Origin: Lachnospiraceae bacterium
GTDB lineage: Bacteria; Bacillota; Clostridia; Lachnospirales; Lachnospiraceae
Assembly: GCA_021771755.1 (NCBI GenBank)
Contig: JAETOL010000008.1
Location: forward strand, 1-64,000
Length of the DNA: 64,000 bases
Direction of reading: 5' to 3'
Shown here: in pieces, positions 52,869 to 61,990 of the stretch
How positions within the stretch are numbered: the first letter of the stretch is position 1
Layout: the number at the start of each line of letters is the position of its first letter
Notes under the pieces: model-generated
The model's input: the letters and a program-made list of their open reading frames with translations, nothing else
Databases searched by the model: none
Told to the model about the DNA's origin: nothing
Program-made: the position numbers and the translations under genes

Positions 52869-55118
52869 TTGGAAAACAGCAGGAGGAGAAAAAAACCACA
52901 GAGAAAAATCAATCATCAGATGAGAGGAAAGCTGGCAGGACTGTTTGGAGCAGTGCTGCTGGCTTTAGTTTGTTTGCTGGGAAGAATTACCTATATTAAT
53001 GCGACCAGCGGAAATAAATACAAAAAACAGGTACTGACCCAGGCTCAGCAGAAATATGCCAGCAATGTTCTTCCGGCAAAGCGAGGCAATATTTATGACA
53101 GAAATGGAAATATCCTTGCTACAAGTAATAAGGTATACAATGTGATTCTGGACTGTAAGACAGTAAATTCTGACGAGGATTATGCGGAGCCGACGATTCG
53201 TGCCCTGGATAAAATCCTGGGTGTGGAAGAAGAAAAAGTACGTTCGCTTCTTACAGATCAAAGTACCAGCAACAGTCAGTATCAGATTCTGATCAAAAAA
53301 CTTTCCATGGATAAGAAAAAGGAATTTGAAAATTACTGTACTGTGGAAGAGGACAGTGGGCTTTCTGAGACAGAAATAAAAGAAAGGACCAATGTAAAAG
53401 GTGTCTGGTTCGAAGAAGACTATCTCAGAAGCTATCCGTTTAACAGTCTTGCCTGTGACACGATTGGCTTTACTCTTTCCAGAGATGTTGCGGATGTCGG
53501 TCTTGAGAGTTACTACAACAGTACACTTATGGGAGCGGATGGGCGTCAGTATGGATATTTTAACAGCGATTCAGATGTTGAACAAACGATCATTGAACCA
53601 GTGGATGGAAAAAATATTGTAACCACTATCGATGTAGGAATACAGCAGATCGTAGAAAAATACGTAAATGGATTTAAGAAAAAAATGGGAGCCAAAGATA
53701 TCGGTGTTATCATAGAAGATCCCAATACCGGTGAAATTCTTGCTATGGATGCAGGAGACCGTTACGATCTGAATGACCCGCGGGATCTTTCCAGTGTTTA
53801 TTCCGAGGAAGAGATCAAGGCAATGAATGATGCGGAAACGGTGCAGGCACTGAATGATATGTGGAACAATTTCTGTATCACAGATGCATATGAACCGGGT
53901 TCCGTAATCAAACCGATCGTTGTAGCGGGTGCTTTGGAAAAAGGCGGGATTTCTGAAACCGATACCTTCTTGTGTGACGGCGGAGAAGCTTTTGGAGCAA
54001 ATGGAGACCCATATATTAAATGTGCGGTGTGGCCGGACGCCCATGGGCAGGAGGATCTGACACATGTGATCGCAAATTCCTGTAATGACGGTATGATGGC
54101 CATTGCTGCGGCGATGGGGGCAGATGAATTTATCAAGGCACAGAGTCTTTTTAATTTTGGAAGCCGTACAGGAATCGACCTTCCTAATGAAGGGTATGGA
54201 ATCATCCATACTTCAGAGACAATGGGTGTGACAGAGCTTGCATGTTCTGCATTTGGACAGGGAATCACCTGTACCATGATCCAGGAGATCAATGCCATGT
54301 GTTCAGTTATCAATGGAGGCTATTATTATCAGCCCCATCTGGTAAAAGAAGTACAGGACAACAGCGGAAGCACTGTGAAAAATATTGATCCGGTTCTTCT
54401 GAAACAGACCATTTCTTCGGAGATTTCTGCTGATATCCGGTCTTATATGGAGGCAAGTGTTGTGGAAGGTACCAGCCGTACGTCAAAAGTCCAGGGCTAC
54501 AGCTCCGGCGGTAAGACAGGTACAGCGGAGAAACTGCCGCGAGGAAATGGTAAGTATCTGGTATCCTTTATTACTTTTGCTCCGGTGGAAGAACCCCAGC
54601 TTGTTTTGTATGTGGTAGTAGACGAACCGAATGCGGAAAATCAGGCAGACAGTAAATATCCTCAGTATATTGCACAGGGAATCCTGTCGGAACTTCTTCC
54701 TTATATGAATATTGAGCCAGATGAGGCAGAAGATGGAAATGTTCCGGAAACAGAATTATGGGAAGGATTTGATGGTGTTCTGGAGGATATTTCCGGAGGA
54801 AGCGTAGATGCAGCCGGAAATCTTGTAGATGCAGAAGGCAATCTGATCGATATGGAAGGAAACCGGGTAGACGAGGAAGGATACCTCCTTAACGATGAGG
54901 GCCAGAGAAAAATAGATGAAAATGGTGAGTATATCAAATCTCAGAATATGGAAACCTTTTCTGGAGAAACGCTTCCGTCTTCGGAAAGCGGTGAGTCGGT
55001 AGGAGATGCAGTGTCCAACCCGGCGGCTCCGGCTCCGCCGGAAGGCGAAGAAGATCCTGTTGATGGAAACAATATGGAAAGTGAAGGAATCACGAATGAG
55101 GAAGCCGGACTGGAATAA
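52869..55118 (+). CDS. Division-type class B penicillin-binding protein (FtsI/PBP2-like)
   Basis: A 749-residue transpeptidase anchored by one N-terminal helix (about 24-42). The catalytic motifs are S345xxK (EPGSVIKP), SCN (ANSCNDG) and KTG (GGKTGTAEK). No PASTA domain. The C-terminal tail has five or six 7-residue Gly-centred repeats (VDAAGNL-type, 54804-54930) and then a Ser/Pro/Glu-rich end. The start is a TTG after GAGGTGAG; there is no closer ATG. It makes septal cross-links with FtsW and FtsL. Which of the two adjacent PBPs is the true FtsI cannot be settled from sequence. Confidence 0.9.
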   Translation: MENSRRRKKPQRKINHQMRGKLAGLFGAVLLALVCLLGRITYINATSGNKYKKQVLTQAQQKYASNVLPAKRGNIYDRNGNILATSNKVYNVILDCKTVNSDEDYAEPTIRALDKILGVEEEKVRSLLTDQSTSNSQYQILIKKLSMDKKKEFENYCTVEEDSGLSETEIKERTNVKGVWFEEDYLRSYPFNSLACDTIGFTLSRDVADVGLESYYNSTLMGADGRQYGYFNSDSDVEQTIIEPVDGKNIVTTIDVGIQQIVEKYVNGFKKKMGAKDIGVIIEDPNTGEILAMDAGDRYDLNDPRDLSSVYSEEEIKAMNDAETVQALNDMWNNFCITDAYEPGSVIKPIVVAGALEKGGISETDTFLCDGGEAFGANGDPYIKCAVWPDAHGQEDLTHVIANSCNDGMMAIAAAMGADEFIKAQSLFNFGSRTGIDLPNEGYGIIHTSETMGVTELACSAFGQGITCTMIQEINAMCSVINGGYYYQPHLVKEVQDNSGSTVKNIDPVLLKQTISSEISADIRSYMEASVVEGTSRTSKVQGYSSGGKTGTAEKLPRGNGKYLVSFITFAPVEEPQLVLYVVVDEPNAENQADSKYPQYIAQGILSELLPYMNIEPDEAEDGNVPETELWEGFDGVLEDISGGSVDAAGNLVDAEGNLIDMEGNRVDEEGYLLNDEGQRKIDENGEYIKSQNMETFSGETLPSSESGESVGDAVSNPAAPAPPEGEEDPVDGNNMESEGITNEEAGLE
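54804..54930 (+). repeat. Heptad-length Gly-centred repeats in the PBP tail
   Basis: Units of seven residues: VDAAGNL, VDAEGNL, IDMEGNR, VDEEGYL, LNDEGQR, then a slightly longer KIDENGEY. Period 21 bp. Confidence 0.75.
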
Positions 55119-55155
55119 ATTTTTTTATTCTTATGGTTTCAGGTAACGAAACATA

Positions 55156-55207
55156 CCCCACAGAGACAGCTCATATATTTTTATGAGAATCTCTGTGGGG
55201 ATTTTTT
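55156..55207 (+). terminator. Terminator hairpin covering the ribosome site of the SpoVD-like gene
   Basis: CCCCACAGAGA (55156-55166) and TCTCTGTGGGG (55190-55200) form a perfect 11-bp stem with an inner CTCAT/ATGAG stem, followed by TTTTTT (55202-55207) and then the ATG at 55208. The only ribosome-site-like purines (GGGGA) are in the 3' arm of the stem. Confidence 0.85.
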
Positions 55208-56962
55208 ATGAAAAAAAATATGACATATCATAAAAAGAAGGTGTGGGTAGTTTTTCTTTTGTGTATCCTGATGCTTTTTGGGCTGGTGGGAAGACTTGTG
55301 TGGCTGATGGGATTTCGCTCTGATCACTATTATGAAAAAGCAGAAGATCTTCATGAAAGAGAACGGGATATCAAAGCTGCCAGAGGAAGAATCCTGGACG
55401 CCAATGGAAAGGTGCTGGCAGATAATAAAACCGTATGTACGGTATCTGTGATTCACAGTCAGGTAAAAGAACCGGAGAAAGTAATCCGTCTGCTTTCGTC
55501 GGAATTGGGGATATCTGAGGGGGAAATCCGAAAAAAAGTGGAAAAAGTATCTTCTATTGAAAGAATCCGGACAAATGTAGAAAAAGAAACAGGAGATGCC
55601 ATACGAAAAGCAGGGCTGGAAGGAGTGAAGGTGGATGAAGATCACAAAAGATATTATCCATACGATACTTTGGCATCCACAGTTTTGGGATTTACCGGAG
55701 GAGACAATCAGGGGATCATAGGACTGGAAGTAGAATATGAGGAGGTTTTAAGAGGGACACCGGGCAAAATACTGACGACTACAGACGCAAGGGGAGTAGA
55801 AATCGATGAGATAGGGGAAAGCCGGGTGGAACCGGTAAACGGAGGGGATCTCAGATTAAGTCTGGACATCAGTATTCAGGAATTTGTTCAGCAGGCTGCT
55901 CTGAAAGTAATGGAAGAAAAACAGGCAGAAAGAGTTTCTATTCTTTTGATGAATCCTCAGAATGGAGAAATCTATGCATGTGTCAATGTGCCGGAATTTG
56001 ATCTGAACCACCCCTTTGAACTGAATACAGGAGAAGATGTTTCCTCCATGAATACACAAAAAGTCCAGGAGCTTTTAAACCGTATGTGGAGAAATCCCTG
56101 TTTAAATGATACTTATGAGCCGGGTTCTACCTTTAAGATTATTACAATGGCAGCGGGACTTCAGGAAGGAGTTGTTTCTCTTGAAGACCGATTTTATTGT
56201 CCGGGTTATAAGCTGGTGGATGACAGAAGGATCCATTGTGCAAACCGAAGAGGTCATGGTTCTCAGAATTTTGTAGAAGGCGCTCAGAATTCCTGCAACC
56301 CTGTTTTTATTGAGGTGGGTCTCCGGCTGGGAGTGGAAAAATATTATGAGTATTTCCGCAGGTTCGGGCTGATGGAAAAAACAGGGATCGACCTTCCTGG
56401 AGAAGCAGGTACGATCATGCACAAGATGGAGAATATGGGAAATGTAGAACTGGCGACGGTGTCTTTTGGGCAGTCTTTTCAGATCACACCTGTCCAGCTT
56501 GCCGCAACGGTCAGTTCTTTGATCAATGGAGGGAAAAGGATCACCCCTCATTTTGGTGTGGCTGTCCAGAGTGAAGATGGAAAATATATAAAGGAACTGA
56601 AATATCCTTCCAGATCCGGAATTATATCTCAGGATGTTTCGGAAAAGGTCCGAGGTATTCTGGAAACGGTGGTTTCTCAGGGATCTGGACGGAATGCGTC
56701 TGTTCCTGGTTATTCCATTGGAGGAAAAACTGCCACTTCTCAGACACTTCCAAGAAGCGCCAACCGCTATATTTCCTCTTTCCTTGGATTTGCACCTGCC
56801 GAAGATCCTAAGGTACTGGCATTGTGCGTGATCCATGATCCGAAAGGGATTTATTATGGAGGGACGATTGCAGCTCCGGTAGTCAGAAGCATCTTTGAAA
56901 ATGTGCTGCCCTACCTGGGAATCAAAAAAACAGCGGTGCCGATACAGGAGGGTGACAGTTAA
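55208..56962 (+). CDS. spoVD: SpoVD-like class B penicillin-binding protein
   Basis: A 584-residue transpeptidase with one N-terminal helix (about 11-30), a pedestal domain and a catalytic domain: S307xxK (EPGSTFKI), SCN (QNSCNPVF), and GGKTATSQT in which the usual KTG is KTA (Ala509). It lacks PASTA domains. Within dcw clusters of clostridia the second PBP is often SpoVD (spore cortex). Whether this one is sporulation-specific or a second division PBP is unclear. Translation is probably restrained by the hairpin before it. Confidence 0.85.
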   Translation: MKKNMTYHKKKVWVVFLLCILMLFGLVGRLVWLMGFRSDHYYEKAEDLHERERDIKAARGRILDANGKVLADNKTVCTVSVIHSQVKEPEKVIRLLSSELGISEGEIRKKVEKVSSIERIRTNVEKETGDAIRKAGLEGVKVDEDHKRYYPYDTLASTVLGFTGGDNQGIIGLEVEYEEVLRGTPGKILTTTDARGVEIDEIGESRVEPVNGGDLRLSLDISIQEFVQQAALKVMEEKQAERVSILLMNPQNGEIYACVNVPEFDLNHPFELNTGEDVSSMNTQKVQELLNRMWRNPCLNDTYEPGSTFKIITMAAGLQEGVVSLEDRFYCPGYKLVDDRRIHCANRRGHGSQNFVEGAQNSCNPVFIEVGLRLGVEKYYEYFRRFGLMEKTGIDLPGEAGTIMHKMENMGNVELATVSFGQSFQITPVQLAATVSSLINGGKRITPHFGVAVQSEDGKYIKELKYPSRSGIISQDVSEKVRGILETVVSQGSGRNASVPGYSIGGKTATSQTLPRSANRYISSFLGFAPAEDPKVLALCVIHDPKGIYYGGTIAAPVVRSIFENVLPYLGIKKTAVPIQEGDS

Positions 56963-56986
56963 TGTAAACGGAGTGAACAGTAACGG

Positions 56987-57015
56987 TTGATAAATTCTTC
57001 AAAAAGCTTTATACT
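56987..57015 (+). promoter_or_regulatory. Internal promoter before mraY
   Basis: TTGATA (56987-56992), 17 bp, TATACT (57010-57015). It allows mraY-murD to be expressed independently of the upstream PBP genes. Confidence 0.7.
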
Positions 57016-57077
57016 GTTTATGATATGTGTTTATGAAATAAAACATAAAAAACGAAAGAATGATAAGAGGTGTAAGG

Positions 57078-58034
57078 ATGAATTATCAAGTTATAATCCC
57101 GGTTCTGGTTTCTTTTGCCATCAGTCTGGTTCTGGGACCAGTGATCATCCCGTTTCTGAGGAAACTCAAGATGGGACAGACAGAACGAGTTGAGGGCGTA
57201 CAGTCTCATTTAAAAAAAGCAGGGACTCCTACCATGGGAGGAATTATCTTCCTGATTGCAGCAGTGGTTACATCTTTGTTTTATGTAAAAGATTATCCTT
57301 CTATTATACCGATTCTGTTTTTGACACTGGGATTCGGAATCATCGGATTTCTTGACGATTATCTGAAGGTAGTGCTGAGACGTTCCGATGGTCTTCTTCC
57401 ATGGCAGAAATTTTTGCTCCAGGTGATCGTAACCGGGATTTTTGTATTCTACCTTCTTAATTATACAGATATCTCGCTGAATATGCTGATCCCGTTCTGG
57501 CCAGGTCATTATCTTAACCTTGGCATTCTGGCAGTTCCAGTTCTGTTTATTGCTGTGATCGGTACAGTTAACGGTGTGAACTTTACAGACGGACTGGATG
57601 GACTGGCGTCCAGTGTTACTTTGATCGTTGCAGTATTCTTTACTGTAGTATCTATTGGTATGAAAAGCGGTATAGAATCTGTTACCTGCGCAGTGGTAGG
57701 CGGATTGATGGGATTTCTGCTGTTTAATGTGTATCCGGCAAAGATCTTTATGGGAGATACCGGTTCTCTGGCTCTTGGAGGATTTGTGGCAGGAACTGCA
57801 TATGTGCTGCAGATGCCGCTGTTTATTCTTCTTGTGGGAATCATCTATCTTATTGAGGTGCTTTCCGTTATGATCCAGGTAACATATTTTAAGGCGACAC
57901 ATGGAAAGAGAATCTTTAAGATGGCGCCGATCCATCATCATTTTGAGCTTTGCGGATGGTCAGAAACAAGGGTGGTAGCTGTATTTTCCATAGTGACTGC
58001 TATTATGTGCCTGATCGCGTTTATGGCATTATGA
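57078..58034 (+). CDS. mraY: Phospho-MurNAc-pentapeptide transferase
   Basis: A 318-residue membrane enzyme with about ten helices that makes lipid I from UDP-MurNAc-pentapeptide and undecaprenyl phosphate. Motifs: GTPTMGGIIFL, GFLDDYLK, NFTDGLDGLA and the HHHFEL loop (APIHHHFEL). Start at 57078 follows AGAGGTGTAAGG, six codons inside the open frame. Confidence 0.97.
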   Translation: MNYQVIIPVLVSFAISLVLGPVIIPFLRKLKMGQTERVEGVQSHLKKAGTPTMGGIIFLIAAVVTSLFYVKDYPSIIPILFLTLGFGIIGFLDDYLKVVLRRSDGLLPWQKFLLQVIVTGIFVFYLLNYTDISLNMLIPFWPGHYLNLGILAVPVLFIAVIGTVNGVNFTDGLDGLASSVTLIVAVFFTVVSIGMKSGIESVTCAVVGGLMGFLLFNVYPAKIFMGDTGSLALGGFVAGTAYVLQMPLFILLVGIIYLIEVLSVMIQVTYFKATHGKRIFKMAPIHHHFELCGWSETRVVAVFSIVTAIMCLIAFMAL

Positions 58035-58051
58035 TCGGGGAGGATACACAA

Positions 58052-59407
58052 ATGGATTTAAAAGGAAAAAAAGTTCTGGTATTCGGTTCTGGAAAAAGTG
58101 GAATTGGAGCTGCAGAACTGCTTGGACAGGTCGGTGCCGATCCGATTATTTATGATGGCAATGCTGATCTGGATAAAGAGGCAGTCATACATAAGCTTCC
58201 GAATATCAAAAATCTGGAGGTCTATGCAGGAGAGCTTCCGCAGGATGTACAGAAAAATCTGGATCTTGTTGTCCTGAGTCCGGGCGTGCCTACGGATCTT
58301 CCTTTGGTAAAAAGTTTTTATCAGCAGGGATTATCTGTGTGGGGTGAGGTGGAACTGGCCTATCGCACAGGAAAAGGACGTGTTCTTGCAATTACAGGAA
58401 CAAATGGAAAAACAACTACAACGGCTCTTCTTGGAAAGATCATGAGCGATGCAGAAAAATCAGTATTTGTTGTAGGAAATATCGGAACTCCATATACCTC
58501 CAAGGCACTGGATATGAAAGAGGATTCTGTGACAGTGGCAGAGATTTCCAGTTTTCAGCTGGAAACAGTGGAGCGGTTTGCTCCGGAGGTAAGTGCCATC
58601 CTGAATATCACAGAAGATCATCTGAATCGTCATCATACCATGGAGGAATATATCCGGGTAAAAGAACTGATTGTAAAAAATCAGAATCCGGAAAACGTAT
58701 GTGTTTTGAATTATGAGGATCCGGTGCTGAGGGAATTTGGAAAAAACATTGTTCCAAAGACGGTTTACTTTTCCAGTGATCGAATCCTGGATCAGGGAAT
58801 CTATCTGGATGAAGACCAGATCATCCTGAAAACAGAAAAAGAAGAGATTCTTCTGGCAAAGACAGGAGAACTGAAGCTTCTTGGAAAACATAATTATGAA
58901 AATGTAATGGCAGCTGCTGCAATGGCTTATTATGCAGGAGTTCCGGTGGAGAGTATTCGCAGGAGCATCTGTCAGTTTACAGCCGTAGAGCACAGGATCG
59001 AATATGTAACAGAAAAAAATGGAGTGGTTTATTATAACGATTCCAAGGGAACGAATCCGGATGCAGCTATTAAAGGAATTCAAGCTATGGATCGTCCTAC
59101 CTGGCTGATTGCAGGAGGCTACGACAAAGGTTCCTGTTATGATGAATGGCTGAAATGCTTTGACGGGAAAGTCCGCTCCCTGATCCTGATCGGACAGACA
59201 AAAGAGAAGATACGAGATGATGCAGAACGCCTGAACGTTTGCTCCTGTATCCTTTGCGAGGATTTGGAAGAAGCTGTGAAGGTATGTGCCGAGAAGGCCC
59301 GGCCGGGAGATGCAGTTCTTCTTTCTCCGGCCTGTGCAAGCTGGGGACAGTTTGAGAATTATGAACAGCGTGGAGATATGTTCAAGAAATTCGTGAATGA
59401 TCTTTGA
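58052..59407 (+). CDS. murD: UDP-MurNAc-L-alanine:D-glutamate ligase
   Basis: A 451-residue cytoplasmic Mur ligase adding D-Glu. N-terminal UMA-binding domain KKVLVFGSGKSGIGAAELL, ATP loop GTNGKTTTT, and the C-terminal DSKGTNPDA segment. It begins 17 bp after mraY with GGGGAGG before the ATG. A terminator follows it. Confidence 0.96.
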   Translation: MDLKGKKVLVFGSGKSGIGAAELLGQVGADPIIYDGNADLDKEAVIHKLPNIKNLEVYAGELPQDVQKNLDLVVLSPGVPTDLPLVKSFYQQGLSVWGEVELAYRTGKGRVLAITGTNGKTTTTALLGKIMSDAEKSVFVVGNIGTPYTSKALDMKEDSVTVAEISSFQLETVERFAPEVSAILNITEDHLNRHHTMEEYIRVKELIVKNQNPENVCVLNYEDPVLREFGKNIVPKTVYFSSDRILDQGIYLDEDQIILKTEKEEILLAKTGELKLLGKHNYENVMAAAAMAYYAGVPVESIRRSICQFTAVEHRIEYVTEKNGVVYYNDSKGTNPDAAIKGIQAMDRPTWLIAGGYDKGSCYDEWLKCFDGKVRSLILIGQTKEKIRDDAERLNVCSCILCEDLEEAVKVCAEKARPGDAVLLSPACASWGQFENYEQRGDMFKKFVNDL

Positions 59408-59447
59408 ACCAAAGATGTCAGTTAAAACCCTATATTATATATCACAG

Positions 59448-59479
59448 AAAAAATGACCGGTATTCTGCCGGTCATTTTT
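59448..59479 (+). terminator. Terminator between murD and ftsW
   Basis: AAAATGACCGG (to 59460) and CCGGTCATTTTT (59468-59479), perfect 10-bp stem. ftsW starts 60 bp later; no clear separate promoter was seen, so read-through is probable. Confidence 0.75.
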
Positions 59480-59539
59480 CAGTTCTTTTGACAAAAGAAA
59501 AAACATATTCATTATTAATGAGGCTGTGGGAGTAAGCTT

Positions 59540-60652
59540 ATGCAAAAGGAAATCCAGGAAAGAACAGGCAAGATGGATGTACTCCTTTTGGTGCTGGTGC
59601 TGTTTCTGACAGTTTTTGGACTGGTGATCCTGTACAGCGCCAGTTCGTATAATGGAAGAGTCCGCTTTCACGATCCTGCCTATTATTTTAAAAAACAGCT
59701 TTTTGCCACTGCGCTGGGGCTTGGCGTTATGTATGCAGCTTCCAGGATAGACTATCATGTTCTGGTATCATGGGCGCCGGCGGTTTATCTTCTTTCTATT
59801 TTGATGAGTGTGGCAGTCCTTCTGGTCGGAAAAGAAATCAACGGTTCCAAAAGATGGCTGGCTCTGGGGCCTTTTTCTTTTCAGCCATCAGAGTTTTCCA
59901 AGCTGGCGGTTATTCTTTTTCTTGCATGGCAGATTGACAGAAGCAGGAAAAAGACTTCGGGTTTCTGGTTTATGTGCAGAACGATGGCTACGCTTCTTCC
60001 TATCGTAGGACTTGTTGGTTCCAATAATTTAAGTACCGCTATCATTATTTTGGGGATCGGCGTGATATTGATTTTTGTTTCCAGTCCGGGATATGTGCAG
60101 TTTATTGGAATGGGAGCTGCCGGAATCGGTTTTGTGGCTGTGTTTCTGGCGGCAGAAAGCTACCGGCTGGAGCGGCTTGCCATATGGAGAAACCCGGAAA
60201 AATATGAAAAGGGATTTCAGACGATTCAGGGCCTTTATGCCATTGGAAGCGGCGGGCTGTTTGGGAGAGGGTTGGGAAGCAGCCTTCAAAAACTGGGATT
60301 TGTACCTGAAGCACAAAATGATATGATTTATTCAATTATCTGTGAAGAACTGGGGCTTGCAGGAGCGACAGTCCTTATCTTTGTGTTTGCGCTGCTTTTG
60401 TGGAGGCTTTCTGTGATTTCCATGCACAGCAGAGATCTGCAGGGGACCCTGATCTGTGCCGGTATTATGGGACATATGGCAATTCAGGTGATTTTGAATA
60501 TTTCAGTTGTGACAAATACGATTCCGAATACAGGGATCACGCTTCCTTTTGTCAGTTATGGAGGAACTTCAGTTATGTTTCTTCTGGCTGAAATGGGGCT
60601 GGCGCTCAGCGTCAGCTGTCACAGAAAAATAAAACCGGCATATGATAAATAA
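59540..60652 (+). CDS. ftsW: FtsW/SpoVE-type peptidoglycan glycosyltransferase
   Basis: A 370-residue SEDS protein with about ten membrane helices that polymerises lipid II at the septum. Family patterns: LYSASSYNG near the N-terminus, KEINGSKRWLALG, FQPSEFSKLAVILFLAW, and the C-terminal NTGITLPFVSYGGTS. Its position between murD and murA fits FtsW/SpoVE. Works with the upstream class B PBPs. Confidence 0.93.
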   Translation: MQKEIQERTGKMDVLLLVLVLFLTVFGLVILYSASSYNGRVRFHDPAYYFKKQLFATALGLGVMYAASRIDYHVLVSWAPAVYLLSILMSVAVLLVGKEINGSKRWLALGPFSFQPSEFSKLAVILFLAWQIDRSRKKTSGFWFMCRTMATLLPIVGLVGSNNLSTAIIILGIGVILIFVSSPGYVQFIGMGAAGIGFVAVFLAAESYRLERLAIWRNPEKYEKGFQTIQGLYAIGSGGLFGRGLGSSLQKLGFVPEAQNDMIYSIICEELGLAGATVLIFVFALLLWRLSVISMHSRDLQGTLICAGIMGHMAIQVILNISVVTNTIPNTGITLPFVSYGGTSVMFLLAEMGLALSVSCHRKIKPAYDK

Positions 60653-60667
60653 AGAGGCTTTTGGGGA

Positions 60668-61990
60668 GTGAAGGGATTGGGGGAAATTCGCATTACAGGA
60701 GGAAGACCTCTTAGAGGTACCATATCCATACAGGGCTCCAAAAATGCTGCGCTTCCTATGATGGCTGCTGCGCTTCTTTATAGAGGTGTCAGCGTACTCA
60801 GAGGCTGTCCGGCAATTACAGATGTTTTCTGTATGGAGGAGATCCTGAGATCTTTGGGCGCAGTCACCTGGTGGGAGGGAAAGGATCTGTATCTGGACTG
60901 CAGCTATGCAGACGGAACAGAGATTTCCGGGGAAAATACAGGAAAAATGCGCTCTTCCCTGATCCTTTTGGGAGTCCTTCTTGCAAGAAACGGGAAGGGA
61001 ACCGTAGGATATCCGGGAGGCTGTGTCATTGGTAAGCGTCCTGTGGATCAACATCTTCATGTGCTGAAGGAGCTTGGAGTCTGTATTGTGGAGGAAGCAC
61101 ATCTTCTGGAAGCTTCCTGTGAACGGATGAAGGGGAACCGGGTATCCTTTGCAAAAAGAAGTGTAGGTGCAACAGAGCAGGGGATTCTTGCAGCTGTGAC
61201 AGCAGAAGGAAAAACCAGGCTGCTGAATTGTGCCAGAGAGCCGGAGATCATCTGGCTGTGCCGGTATCTCAGGAAGATGGGCGCAGAGATAAGAGGAGAA
61301 GGAAAAAGCTGTATTGAGATTACCGGCGTAAAGGAAATGAAGGCCGGTGATATGGAAGTACCGCCGGATCGGATCGTCGCAGGAACCTATATTTGTGCGG
61401 CTGCTGCAACCAGGGGAAGGATCGTTATAGAAAATCCTCCGGAAGGGGAACTGGATGCATTTCTGAAAGTGTACAGGAAAATGGGTGGACAATATATCCG
61501 AAAGAGTGGTAAACTAATAGCTGACGGAAGGGGAACGGCTTATCCGGTTCCTTATCTGGAAACGGAAGTTTATCCTGGTTTTCCAACAGATCTTCAGTCT
61601 CCGCTGATGGCAGTCCTTGCTACAGTTTCCGGTGAAAGCTGTATACGGGAGAATATCTTCGAAGACCGGTTCAGGGCAGCAGAGGAGTTAAATAAAATGG
61701 GCGCCCGGATCACTGTTTTCGAAAGAGAAGCGAAGATCCAGGGAGGTTTTCCTCTTCGAGGCTGCAAAGTAACTGCCAGAGAATTGCGGGGAGGAGCGGC
61801 TCTGCTCATAGCGGCTTTGGCTGCACAAGGAGAAACCATTGTGGAAGGATGTTCCTTTATCTGTCGGGGATACCAGCATATTTGTAAGGATCTGACAGCC
61901 CTGGGCGGTCAGATAACAGAGGATACAGGAACTGCATTTTATGAGAACATCGAAATACCGAAAAAAATTAAACATTACACACAAACATAA
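60668..61990 (+). CDS. murA: UDP-GlcNAc 1-carboxyvinyltransferase (MurA)
   Basis: A 440-residue enol-pyruvyl transferase, the first committed step of wall synthesis (UDP-GlcNAc plus PEP). Active-site Cys is in PGGCVIGKRPVDQHL near residue 119; the SKNAAL motif is at about 24-29 and PTDLQSP is in the second domain. GTG at 60668 is the likely start; a TTG nine bases later is possible. It occupies the place where many clusters have murG/murC. It overlaps ftsQ by 50 bp. Confidence 0.93.
   Translation: MKGLGEIRITGGRPLRGTISIQGSKNAALPMMAAALLYRGVSVLRGCPAITDVFCMEEILRSLGAVTWWEGKDLYLDCSYADGTEISGENTGKMRSSLILLGVLLARNGKGTVGYPGGCVIGKRPVDQHLHVLKELGVCIVEEAHLLEASCERMKGNRVSFAKRSVGATEQGILAAVTAEGKTRLLNCAREPEIIWLCRYLRKMGAEIRGEGKSCIEITGVKEMKAGDMEVPPDRIVAGTYICAAAATRGRIVIENPPEGELDAFLKVYRKMGGQYIRKSGKLIADGRGTAYPVPYLETEVYPGFPTDLQSPLMAVLATVSGESCIRENIFEDRFRAAEELNKMGARITVFEREAKIQGGFPLRGCKVTARELRGGAALLIAALAAQGETIVEGCSFICRGYQHICKDLTALGGQITEDTGTAFYENIEIPKKIKHYTQT

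Noticed and set aside
55208-56962. Frameshift or truncation of a PASTA-bearing SpoVD
   Set aside because: The frame ends cleanly after the normal transpeptidase end, and no PASTA-like sequence follows before mraY.
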